From positions 1 to 64,000 of the forward strand of contig WNNJ02002980.1 in the NCBI GenBank assembly GCA_012934845.2: a stretch of DNA of 64,000 nt, read 5' to 3'. This stretch comes from Pomphorhynchus laevis. Its lineage: Eukaryota > Acanthocephala > Palaeacanthocephala > Echinorhynchida > Pomphorhynchidae. Positions 1 to 8,624 of the stretch are shown piece after piece. The notes below the pieces were generated by a model that worked only from the letters and a program-made list of their open reading frames with translations, was not told the origin of the DNA and searched no databases. The translations under genes were made by a program, and so were the position numbers. The stretch's first letter is position 1. Every line of letters starts with the position of its first letter.

Positions 1-190
1 TGTTCCAAACATGGCACTGCATATTTTAAGTTCTTTAAATCTAACATCAAGGTAATCACTGCAAATATCTCGTCCAGGGCTACCGATATGTGAGGAAATT
101 TTTCTTCCAAGACAAGTTTTGTGAAAAATTGCATCGATGCAACATATCCAGTATTAGTCAGCAGTATTTTAAATAACAACTTGCAACACA
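1..190 (-). CDS. Partial copy of the helical host exon (continues off the left edge)
   Basis: This segment is nearly identical to 57778-57967, where the complete 237-codon exon lies, so it encodes the N-terminal part of the same unrecognised protein on the minus strand. The reading frame is open across the copy. Of the differences seen, one is silent (a Phe codon) and one is conservative (Ile for Leu), so the copy is not visibly decayed. The rest of the exon would lie outside the window. It is either a second functional gene copy or a recent duplication. No function is assigned. Confidence 0.55.
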
Positions 191-360
191 ATTACGTTCT
201 TAAAGGTTATTTTTATAATTTATTTTTATTTTAAAACTTTTTATTTTCAGGTAATTTAAATTTAATATTTTAACGTTATTAAAGATACAATGTTCCATGT
301 AATTTTTAAAATGTACTTGAACAATAAAGTATGTTGTGATAAAATAAATTCTTTATCCGT

Positions 361-485
361 TTAACAATCATCATCAGCGTCGCGGCTGTAAGTATAGAGT
401 GCGCGATTACCTTCAACCGGGTAACGATGTTCAGCTCGCCACATAACGTCGTCAGCAAAAGTTACCGATTTTTGGTGTTGTTTCT
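361..485 (-). CDS. C-terminal coding fragment with an RVxF-like motif (copy 1)
   Basis: Read on the minus strand, this short stretch encodes a C-terminus running from KSVTFADDVMWRAEHR to SRDADDDC and a TAA stop. The same peptide is encoded at 58138-58260 with two substitutions (Tyr/Cys and Glu/Lys). KSVTF fits the RVxF consensus used to dock protein phosphatase 1, but that is a short motif and only suggestive. Upstream coding sequence present in the 58-kb copy is deleted here, so this copy is likely a remnant. The parent gene is not recognised. Confidence 0.4.
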
Positions 486-560
486 TTCGTCGATCGAAAA
501 AAAATTATTTTCATGTAATTTAAATTTAATATTTTAACAAAATAAATATTTTTAAATAAT

Positions 561-1270
561 TAGACCGACAATCAAAAAGTATAGATTAGAATGCTAAACA
601 ATGGCAATTGCTAACGAAAGTAAATTTTAATAGTAAATCGATTTTCAATAGTAAATAGTTTAGAAAATGTCAACTAGTTTATTGATAAAAACTAGCAAAC
701 TTTTCTAAAACGTATCTCTTTATCTTTTGCTAATTATTTATAAGCGAAAAATAAAACAGAAAAATTTAACACGTAAAGCTTATAAATCAAATAAGTGATA
801 GATCTGTTAAGTAATTTGATAAAAGAAGCTTATCCCACCTCTGTGATATTAAATCGTAATCGAATTTGATATAATGTTCTGCTAACTTAGATTTTAAATT
901 CTTATTTTACATTTCATAAAAGTCAGTTTAGTTAGCTGAGTCTACTACGTATTTTGTAACATAAATAAATTTAAAAATGAAAATATCTTAATTTTAAGAT
1001 TTTTTATAAATATGATTTTTATACGTTAAGACTTATCAAGAAATAATATACCGCGTTTTTAAACTAGCCTACTTTGCATTGAGCAATCGGATCATTTAGA
1101 AAGCCGAATTGAATCAAGCTTCTTCATGGAGACGGGTCCTTAAATAATTGCCACATATTTTGTAATATTAAAATATTTAAAAATGTAAATATCTTAATCT
1201 TAAAAATATATTTTATTATCCAGTATTTTTATGAACCTATTAACATATAATATTCAATTTATTAGAATAA
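561..1270. other. AT-rich spacer, no gene seen
   Basis: About 700 bases of AT-rich sequence with no convincing reading frame or RNA gene. Short stretches such as the one near 930-950 resemble sequence at about 42430, suggesting decayed interspersed repeats. Confidence 0.5.
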
Positions 1271-1395
1271 AGATCAGCTTGCGCCATTTGTAAAATGGCA
1301 CAAGCTGACTATGGTTTTCTCTTATTTAGACGATATAATTATATGTGGAGAATCGCAGCTAGACAATGACAGTCGCCATTCGAATGGCGACTGTC
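1271..1395. repeat. Two adjacent palindromes
   Basis: Positions 1271-1310 form a hairpin with arms of about 18 bases around GCGCCATTT / AAATGGCAC and a 3-base loop. Positions 1368-1395 are a perfect 28-base palindrome centred on TTCGAA. Both share the core GCCATT. They lie inside or beside the Gypsy-like fossil and could form cruciforms or RNA hairpins. Confidence 0.8.
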
Positions 1396-2350
1396 AAACT
1401 AGGCTTAGAAACAAATAAAGAGAAAATCAAATATTCTCAAACGACTATAAGAACATGGGGATATGAGATAATTGAAAATATAAACATCGGTTCAATAAAC
1501 CATCAATTGAAAATCACTGTATAAAAGCCACACATTTAATGGACAGATTATCAGATAAAATCAAAGCATTTATACCATTAAGTCCCAGTAAACTTCAGTA
1601 TGTATTTTCGATCATCGACGAATTTAATCGTTATTCGTTCGCTATTGCTATTGCAGACTTGTCCTCACACATCGTCAAAAAAGGTTTAAACACAATATTT
1701 GCACTGTGTGAACGACCGAAATACGTTCACTAGGATATATGCCCTAGTTTTATATCACGAGACATTAAATCATGACTACTGGAGAGAGGTGTACTATCAA
1801 TCTAAACCACTACTTTAAGACTGCAAGAAAATTCAAAGCGTAAACGTATAAATGGAACAATCCGACGAATGGTACACCTACGTCTGGAATGTTAAGGACT
1901 GCCCTCATCTAAATATGTCGAAGTTTTGCCTGACGCTCTTGGATTGTTTGTTTACGCAGCCGTCTACCGGTCCTCTCTGCATCCAACAGTGGAGGTATCC
2001 GGTACTGATGAAAATGAGTCGAAGTTTTGCCTGACGCTCTTGAAACAATTCTTGGACTCCTGTGCACTTCTACGAATGAAATCCTGAACGAACGTTTCGT
2101 GTTGCTTAAACGAAATAATACGATGGGTAAGTCACTTCCCTAATAGGAAGAGGAAGGATAGTTTGTGTTGAATTAGAAATCGAAGTTTGAAATACGATCC
2201 CTTGGTTGAGCGTGCCAAACTACTTAAAAGTAATTCAAAATATTTTGTTTGAAAAATCTGATGGAAGGCAATCTACTATATCAACGTAACATTTTGTACC
2301 ACGAGGAAAGCATGAAATCAGGTACGGTCCTTCACAATATGACGTTGGTA
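1310..2350 (+). mobile_element. Broken Ty3/Gypsy-like LTR retrotransposon fossil
   Basis: The plus strand holds a short reverse-transcriptase-like patch near 1315-1350 (a YLDD-type box) and, from about 1510 to 2350, stretches resembling a Ty3/Gypsy integrase core and its C-terminal domain. No long terminal repeats are seen, and gag and most of pol are missing. The element is heavily broken and looks old. A sequence carrying hammerhead-like motifs sits inside it. Related integrase pieces recur at 33.2-33.7 kb and 59.6-60.1 kb, where part is in the opposite orientation. Sequence between 2350 and 2547 may be a further tail of this element. Confidence 0.6.
1956..2016 (+). ncRNA. Hammerhead-ribozyme-like motif, copy 1 (partial)
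   Basis: A GTC triplet (1962-1964) is followed by TACCGG, then a hairpin closed by CCTC/GAGG, then CCGGTA and the CTGATGA box (2005-2011). TACCGG pairs perfectly with CCGGTA, giving the stem I architecture expected between a hammerhead cleavage triplet and its CUGAUGA box. Only this half of the motif is clear here. The two related copies at 33.2 and 59.6 kb also carry the stem II and GAAA part. A 25-base direct repeat (1917-1941 and 2018-2042) flanks the segment. Confidence 0.5.
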
Positions 2351-2610
2351 CAATAAATAAAATGATCAAAGTCAATGAAAACAAAGATTTATCTGAACTG
2401 TATAAGCATTCCACCGCACACTATGATTATACCGAAGACTCTAACCCTTTTGAAGAAATGAATAACAATAATTATGGCGAGATTATACAATCAAGATCCA
2501 GCAACGATCACTTAAGACTAAATGAAAATACGATCTTCCAATCGCTTAAAAAAAGGATTTATTTTAACGTGGCAAATGCTTACATGACCACAACAAAACA
2601 AAAATGTGAA

Positions 2611-5504
2611 TCAGGTGTCGAGAAGGTGTGAACGGAGGAGGTGTTTGAATGTGATAAAGGAGGAAGCGCGGCGGACGTCGAGAGAAAGTTGATTCCAGGC
2701 GAGTGAGGCGGCGACGAGGAAGGATCGGAGACCGTAGTTGTTGGAGTAATTAGGAACGTGGAGTAAGAGGGTATGACAGGAACGAAGCGATAGCGAGGTG
2801 GTGCGAGTATCGTCTAAGAAAGGAAGGTTGATGAACGATGGGGAGCCGACAGCGATGAGACGAAAAGTAACGAGAAGAAGGAGGAGTTTGATGCGGATGT
2901 GGATGGTGGGCCAGGAGAGTTGGGCAAAATATGTGGATGTGTGGTCGAAGTGACGGAGACGAAAGAGCACTCGAACGGCGGTGTTGATTATTCGTTGTAG
3001 GGGTAGGATGATGGATTTTGGAGAATTGGCAAAAAGGCTAAGGCAGTAATCGATTTTAGGGAAAAGAAGCGATAAAAGAAGAGACATACAAGAACGGAAG
3101 TCGATAAGGGGGCGGATACGGCGGATGTCACGAAGAATTAAGTTAGACGAGCGGACCTTGTCACGGACGAAGGGTTTAAGGGAAAGATGATCATCGAAAT
3201 GGAAGCCTAAGAAAGTGAGATTGTGGACTATAGGGATGATCGATGAGGCAAAAGATACAATGGGAGGAGATATGCTTGGTTTACGGGGAAGGATCCACAT
3301 TATTTTGGACTTTTCGGTGTTTAGAACGAGATGGAGATTGGAGAGACGTTTGTAGATAGAAGAAAGACAGTTGGAGGCAGAAATGCCGATATCGTGTATG
3401 CGATGTGCGGGTGCATGAGCATAGATTAGAATGTCATCGGCGTATTGCATGACGTTAAAGGAGTAAGGTTTGATAAATGGAGAGAGATCGCCAAGCAAAA
3501 GAGAGAAAAGCAGGGGACCTAGGACTGAACCTTGTGGAACCCCGCAAAAAATAGGGATGGGAGGGGAGGATGATGAATTAGAAAAGACGCGAAAGGAACG
3601 GTCGGATGGATATGAGGCGAACCAAGCTACGGATGAGGAAGAAAAGCCGTAATCATAACGAAGGCGAGAAAGGAGGACGGAGTGGTCGACAATGTCGAAT
3701 GCGGAGGAGAGGTCGAGGGAGATGAGAACACTATATAGAGCCTTGTCTCGAGAAATGAGTAAGTCGTTGTACACTTTTATGCATGCGATTTCTGTCGAGT
3801 GATTAGAGCGGAAAGCGGATTGGAAAGGAGGGTACAGATTGGATGAGGAGAGATAAGCGTTGATTTGTATTAAGATGAGGCGTTCTGAGAGCTTTGAAAG
3901 AGTAGGGAGTAGTAAAATGGGGCGATAGCTAGAAGGAAGGGAGGGGTCGAGCGATTGTTTCTTAAGGAGGGGACGAACGATTGCGGATTTCCAGTGTGAA
4001 GGGAAGATACGACTGCGGATGGAAGAGTTAAACAAGGTTGTGAGAAATGGGGATATCGATGAGCATATATATTTTAATATGTGGTAGGCAGGGGATCGGC
4101 AGGTGAGGTTTTGTTGGGCAATGACATGAGGACAGATGATACTTCTGTAGGTGATACAGGGATAAGATGAAAGAGTTCCGGAAGGATGAGAGTAGACTGG
4201 GCAGAGTGGGATACGATGGAGACCGGGGTGTGAGAGAGCAGCGTGGATACTTTAGTCTGGAGAAATGACGAATAATCATTAGCATTGATGTTGCAAGGCG
4301 TAGAGGAACGAGCCAGGATTGAGTTAAAAGTATGCCAGAGAGTCTTAGAGTTGAATGAAGTGATGATTTTATGCTGCCAGAAGGAGTTGCATTTGGTACG
4401 TAGTAGTTGAGATGAGACCGGCGAAGAGCAAGATAGGAATCACGGAAAGACGGAGTGATCGAGCGGAAATCGCGTCTGAGAGAGCGGTGATTGACTCGAA
4501 AAGCATGGCGGAGTCGACGCTTTGAGAGTAGGCATTGGATGTCAAACCATGGGGCACGGTGCAAGCGACGGTGTAGGTGAGACTTGAAGGGCAAGATAAT
4601 ATCGAGAGTGGATGTAAGTTCAGAGTCGAAAAGAAAGGCGAGATTGTGAGGAGATGAATATGTTATTGTGGGTAATGATAAAGACGATTTGAGTAAAGCA
4701 GAGCGGAGAATGGAGAGGTCAAGATTTCTCCAAGGGCGACGTAGGATTGTAGGTGTGTGAGGAGGGGTGTGGTTGCGAGCAAGATCAAGGGTGATAAGAA
4801 AGTGATCGGATAGACCAGGATCAGAGATGGACAGTGAGGTGTGGCAGCAAAATGATCGGGGACAGCGATGATGTCGAGTGCCCCACCAAGTATATGTGTG
4901 GGGCAGTGGAGATTAGTTTGTAATTGTAGTTGGATAGAATGTTGATGAAGCGGATGGAATCTGTGGAAGAGGGGCGGTCTAGGCGGATATTGAAGTCGCC
5001 TAGAACGAGTAAAGGGATTGAGGACAAAGAACAATGAGAAATGAGGTCAGCGAGTTCGGTATAAAATAAGGCTGTAGAAGGTGATGAACCAGGACGGTTT
5101 ACAATGGAGAGATCTAGAGTGATCGGGTTAGAATAACGACAAGTGAGCAATTCAAAAGAGCAAGGACTGAAAGGGAGATTGATTTTGCGAAGAGACGCTG
5201 GGTGACGCGCGAATGCGACGATGCCGCCATGATTAGAGGATTTAGAAGGGCATGAGCTGAGAGGGAGGGCGGATTCGACTAGGGAGCAACCGGCAGAGAA
5301 CGAACGGCGAATGGAAAGGTCGTCGGAATCTGAGTGCCAGGATTCGGTGAGGCAGAAGAGATCGATTAATTGCTTGGTGAATAGGTTGAGAATAATATCG
5401 GATTTATTGAGAATAGATCTAGTGTTGAGGAGACCGAGGCGGAAACCGTGTGCTGTGGCGAAAGAGACTAGTGGAGAAGACACATAGGAGAGATGGAGCG
5501 CCAT
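2611..5504 (-). pseudogene. LINE A ORF2: endonuclease-reverse transcriptase, broken
   Basis: The N-terminal part (4821-5504) begins with MALHLSYVSS and shows an AP-endonuclease fold: NTRSILNK, TESWHSDSDD, a GG-IVAF strand and LVLGDFN. The C-terminal part (2611-4035) is a CR1/L2-type RT with SYRPILLLP, SLDLSSAFD, GVPQGSVLGPLLF and the catalytic QYADD box. The stretch between (4028-4820) is readable only in shifted frames (for example 4028-4594), so at least two frameshifts separate the domains. The start codon at 5504 overlaps the end of ORF1 by about 37 bases, the arrangement also seen in the intact families B and C. Confidence 0.8.
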
Positions 5505-6491
5505 CGAATTTTTGGACGGGTGTGAACAACTTGAAAATTTCCGTCTATGTTTCGGATGGCGAGTGATGTTTCGCCGTTTTCCTCGCGACGGCGTTTTTCG
5601 ATGCGGGCTGAAGAGATTTGAGCGATTTCGGAAGGGGCGCGATAGGGGAAAATTCGAGTGGTTGAAGATGACATGAGTTTGAATCGTTGAGAGACGACAG
5701 AAGACGCGTGAGAGCGATGCTTGAAAACAATTTTTAGGAGAGGGGCTGGGAACGATTAGATTGAGAAGATTTGTTTAGACGGATGAATGCGACAGGAGAA
5801 ATGTCCTTGAAAAAGGATGGTTTATCCGCAGGAACAATAGACGAGAGGATGGATCTGAAGGCGGAAACATCGTGGTCCAGACGTGCTTGTGAAGATAAGG
5901 AGTTAGAAGGCGTGATATTAGTAACAATGACGCAACGATCGCGAGAAGCAAAGCGCTTCCGTAAAGGAGGACGACTGACGTGAGTAGGTGATATCACGAT
6001 AGAAGAGCTGGCAGTTGATGATTTGGAGGGATTTGGTTTGACGACGGGAGACATAGAGGATAATGATAATAAAGAGGGTGGCAAGCGATGTGAGGAAAGG
6101 TTATGAGTGGAAGGATAGTGGAGGTTGGTGAGGTGATTTTGATTGATGGATGCAAGTTATTGAGAAACGAGACAGGAAGGACGGGACGTGGGGTGTCGGG
6201 GAGTGAAGATGACATGGAATGGGAAGTGTATATGGTGGCAGGGTCGGTGGGTGGAGAAAGGACATTAGAAACGACGGGGGTAGTTGGAGTTGACGTGTTG
6301 GATGTTGATATGTGCTTATTGAAAAGGTTGCATATTAGTTTGTTGGCACAAAAACCACATACGAAGTCTTCTTTAGCCTTATTCTTGTCGCAGGTGATTG
6401 TTGTCCAGATGCTGAAGTCGTGTATCGAGCACTGTACTTGCAGTTGTCCATAGTTGGTGTCGCTCTTAGTTGTTTTCTTACGTTCACCCAT
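5468..6491 (-). pseudogene. LINE A ORF1: cysteine-rich nucleic-acid-binding protein, broken
   Basis: It starts at 6491 (MGERKKTTKS) with a short head carrying C21, C34, C45 and C48. This corresponds to the C-x4-C...C-x2-C head of families B and C, but the second cysteine is replaced by Phe. A Ser/Pro-rich linker follows, then a C-terminal domain with RCVIVTNI and ARIEKRRREENGE that matches ORF1 of B and C. The reading frame changes near 6000-6080 and again near 5700, so the protein is broken. Known CR1-group ORF1 proteins bind the element's RNA; that role is inferred. Confidence 0.7.
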
Positions 6492-6492
6492 A

Positions 6493-6596
6493 AACGATGG
6501 TTGTCGTCGATTGTTGTCGTCGATGGTTGTCGTCGATTGTTGTCGTCGATGGTTGTCATCGATGGTTGTCGTCGATGGTTGTCGTTGATGGTTGTC
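6493..6596. repeat. 12-bp tandem repeat abutting the ORF1 start
   Basis: Roughly nine imperfect units of GATGGTTGTCGTC lie directly upstream of the LINE A ORF1 start codon, in the element's 5' UTR. No equivalent array is seen in families B or C at this place. Confidence 0.85.
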
Positions 6597-6722
6597 GTTT
6601 TTGGGAAACGCAACAACCGAATTAATGACGAATTTGAGTCATGCAATCCCCATTCCAACACTCGGTTAGGTTGTATTTACTTTATATCTCAAACTTTTTT
6701 AAGGTGAAATTTTTAATCGCTT

Positions 6723-7292
6723 GGAGACTATCTTTCCGAACAAGAAAACCTGTGCGATATACGTAAGCTGGGAAGTATGTAATATTGATATTGCATTAAC
6801 ATTATTTTTCTAGCATTACATAATTTATATTGTTATATTAACATTACGTTTTGTTTTACGATTTTAGATTTTGTCAAAAAAGCCCCTGTTTTGGCAATCA
6901 TATAAATTGATATACAACAAGCCTTTTGAAAATAGTTCCAGGTTAGAATCATAAGTACCTTATCGTATTACGTTATAATTATCATTTATCTGGTTTTGGA
7001 ATTGAATAATTATTGACCTTAGACCGAGGACCGTTGATGCTTACATTTAGTCGACTTGGAAATATAAACCTGTAAATGCGCTGGCAAAGAATTATTCGTT
7101 ACCAAAAATTTTCGTGTTTGTCCAGCATTTACAATTTCATATTTTACAATTTCACATGGAAAAACGTTACGTAGCTGATTAGCTGCCGCTATGCTCTGCT
7201 CCTATGAAAACTCATATCATAAGTTTAAGTTTAAATATGTTGCATCTAAACTAAAATGGATTTGAGAACATTCGTTTTCAATCCGAATTATT
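6723..7292. other. AT-rich spacer, no gene seen
   Basis: Flank of the LINE A insertion. No reading frame, RNA gene or repeat could be supported here. Confidence 0.5.
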
Positions 7293-7342
7293 ACAAGAAG
7301 GCGAGGAAACATGAATATTTATTTGATTACAAAAATCCAATA

Positions 7343-7365
7343 TTTCAACGGCACGTCATCTTCAG
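7343..7365 (-). ncRNA. Hammerhead-like motif in the PLE terminus
   Basis: Minus strand: CTGAAGA, a T, GACG, a 3-base loop, CGTT, then GAAA. This matches the CUGANGA-stem II-GAAA core, and hammerhead ribozymes are known from Penelope-like termini. A related motif lies in the opposite terminus at 15434-15466. Stems I and III were not resolved, so self-cleavage is unproven. Confidence 0.4.
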
Positions 7366-7543
7366 GGTTTATAAATAAAACACATTAGTAAAAGGAATTA
7401 AAAGGTGCAAAAAATATTTATCCATTGTCCATCTGTACTGACGGTGGCAAACACAAATTTCTAGCAACTAAGTTTAAACTAAGCTTTAATGTGGTATCTG
7501 CTTTATTGTTAGGGACTATGCAATCTTTAAAAGTCTCAAGATA

Positions 7544-7894
7544 CTAAGCTTCGATAATTTTACGCTTTGGTTTGTTAGTTTCTTTCCTCAGTAATGTAAT
7601 CAGGATAATGTCCATTAAGTGGTTATTAACACCTATATGATGAGAAATGGCACAAGAGGATGTATACTGTCCGTGTAATGCTCTCTTCATTATATATGAG
7701 TGTTCTTTGGCACGGATAGCTAACGGTCTTCCTGTTTGGCCCACATATATTTTCTTACACTGGAGGCATGGAAAATTGTAGACAACACCGGCTGATTCAA
7801 ATTCTGGTTTTAGTTTGAACATACTGGATAGCCTAGGTAGTGAACGAGTGAAGGGAAATATGTCACCTCTACATAGACCGAGATTGCTACACAT
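7544..7894 (-). pseudogene. PLE GIY-YIG endonuclease domain
   Basis: A 116-codon minus-strand frame holds GVVYNFPCLQC followed by KKIYVGQTGRPLAIRAKEH, the GIY-YIG signature with its preceding cysteine pair. In Penelope-like elements this domain follows the RT and nicks the target. It is separated from the RT YVDD part upstream by a frame change near 7900-8250. The piece itself is well preserved, but the element is split by LINEs and cannot be active as it stands. Confidence 0.85.
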
Positions 7895-8251
7895 TAAGGA
7901 ATGTGCCTTCTGGTTGATGAATGGGACCTCGATGAACTTTTTCCCTTCAATTGCAGATCGTTGTCTTTAATCATTTATGATGCGACGGGCATGATGGAAT
8001 GCGCGATTAATGATATTAGGTGGAAAGTCTGATTGTTTTAGAAGAAAATAGATTTAATTCAATTCATCCCGAAGTAAATATTCATTTGAGTAAATACGGT
8101 GTGCTCGCAGGAATAGGGATCGTGCCTGTGACGTTTTCCACTTTACAGGTGAATGAGATGACCACCTAGTTACAATGTTAGGGATATCCTTCCTGTGCAC
8201 TGTTGTACTGATTGGATTACCTAGCAATATCTTTACGTCGAAAAAACTAAT

Positions 8252-8518
8252 TCAGTTGTTATCAGGGTGTTCAATACTCCAATTAATATTATTATCTTTA
8301 GAATTTAGGACTTCAAAAATAAAATCGTCTGGAGGTAAATCAGAATCAAATGCCATAAATGCATCATCCACGTAAAGCACGTAAAATCTTAGGGTGGGTA
8401 AGCGTTGGTAAATGTCACCCTCCCAATTTCTTAAATAAATCTCAGCTAACGCCGATACTAATAGAGATCCCATTGCGACACGGTTAGATTGGACATACAT
8501 ATTTTTGTTGAACATCAA
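8252..8518 (-). pseudogene. PLE reverse transcriptase, catalytic C-part
   Basis: An 88-codon fragment with NKNMYVQSNRVAMGSLL and FYVLYVDDAFMAF. YVDD and the VAMGS block are typical of Penelope-like RT. The frame is cut at its upstream end exactly where LINE B begins (8519). The missing upstream part is the 13372-14005 fragment on the other side of LINE B. Confidence 0.85.
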
Positions 8519-8624
8519 ATTATTATTATTATTATTATGTAGACAACGTTACGAGCATAGCTCACAGTTGCTGACAAATCGATAGTCAAAATAAAAGAAA
8601 AAGAGAAAATCAAAAACAAATCAG

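Larger units (their letters stand above)
1..560. repeat. Duplicated block U, copy 1 (truncated)
   Basis: Positions 1-491 match 57778-58267 almost base for base and in the same orientation. The match ends abruptly within the upstream part of the neighbouring coding region. Positions 505-560 then match a short AT-rich repeat that in the 59-kb copy lies about 1.2 kb further on. The middle of the block is therefore missing here. The high identity implies a recent duplication on this scaffold. Confidence 0.85.
2548..6714 (-). mobile_element. LINE family A, full-length, CR1/L2-like, decayed
   Basis: A minus-strand LINE bounded by the 8-bp direct repeat AATCGCTT (2540-2547 and 6715-6722), which I read as the target-site duplication. 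The 3' end carries an A-run and the tail TTAAAATAAATC; the 5' end begins with an A-rich stretch and TTTGAGATATAAAG, as in families B and C. It encodes ORF1 (about 5468-6491) and ORF2 with an AP endonuclease and an RT (about 2611-5504). Several frame changes break both ORFs. The 3' hairpin present in the other family A copies is missing here. Confidence 0.85.

Noticed and set aside
1852-2034. 60-codon plus-strand frame as a small gene
   Set aside because: It falls in the Gypsy-like fossil and the hammerhead-like segment and reads across unrelated pieces.
2362-2631. 89-codon frame as a host gene
   Set aside because: Its last third is the reverse strand of the LINE A tail. The first part may be an extension of the fossil, but I could not support a gene.
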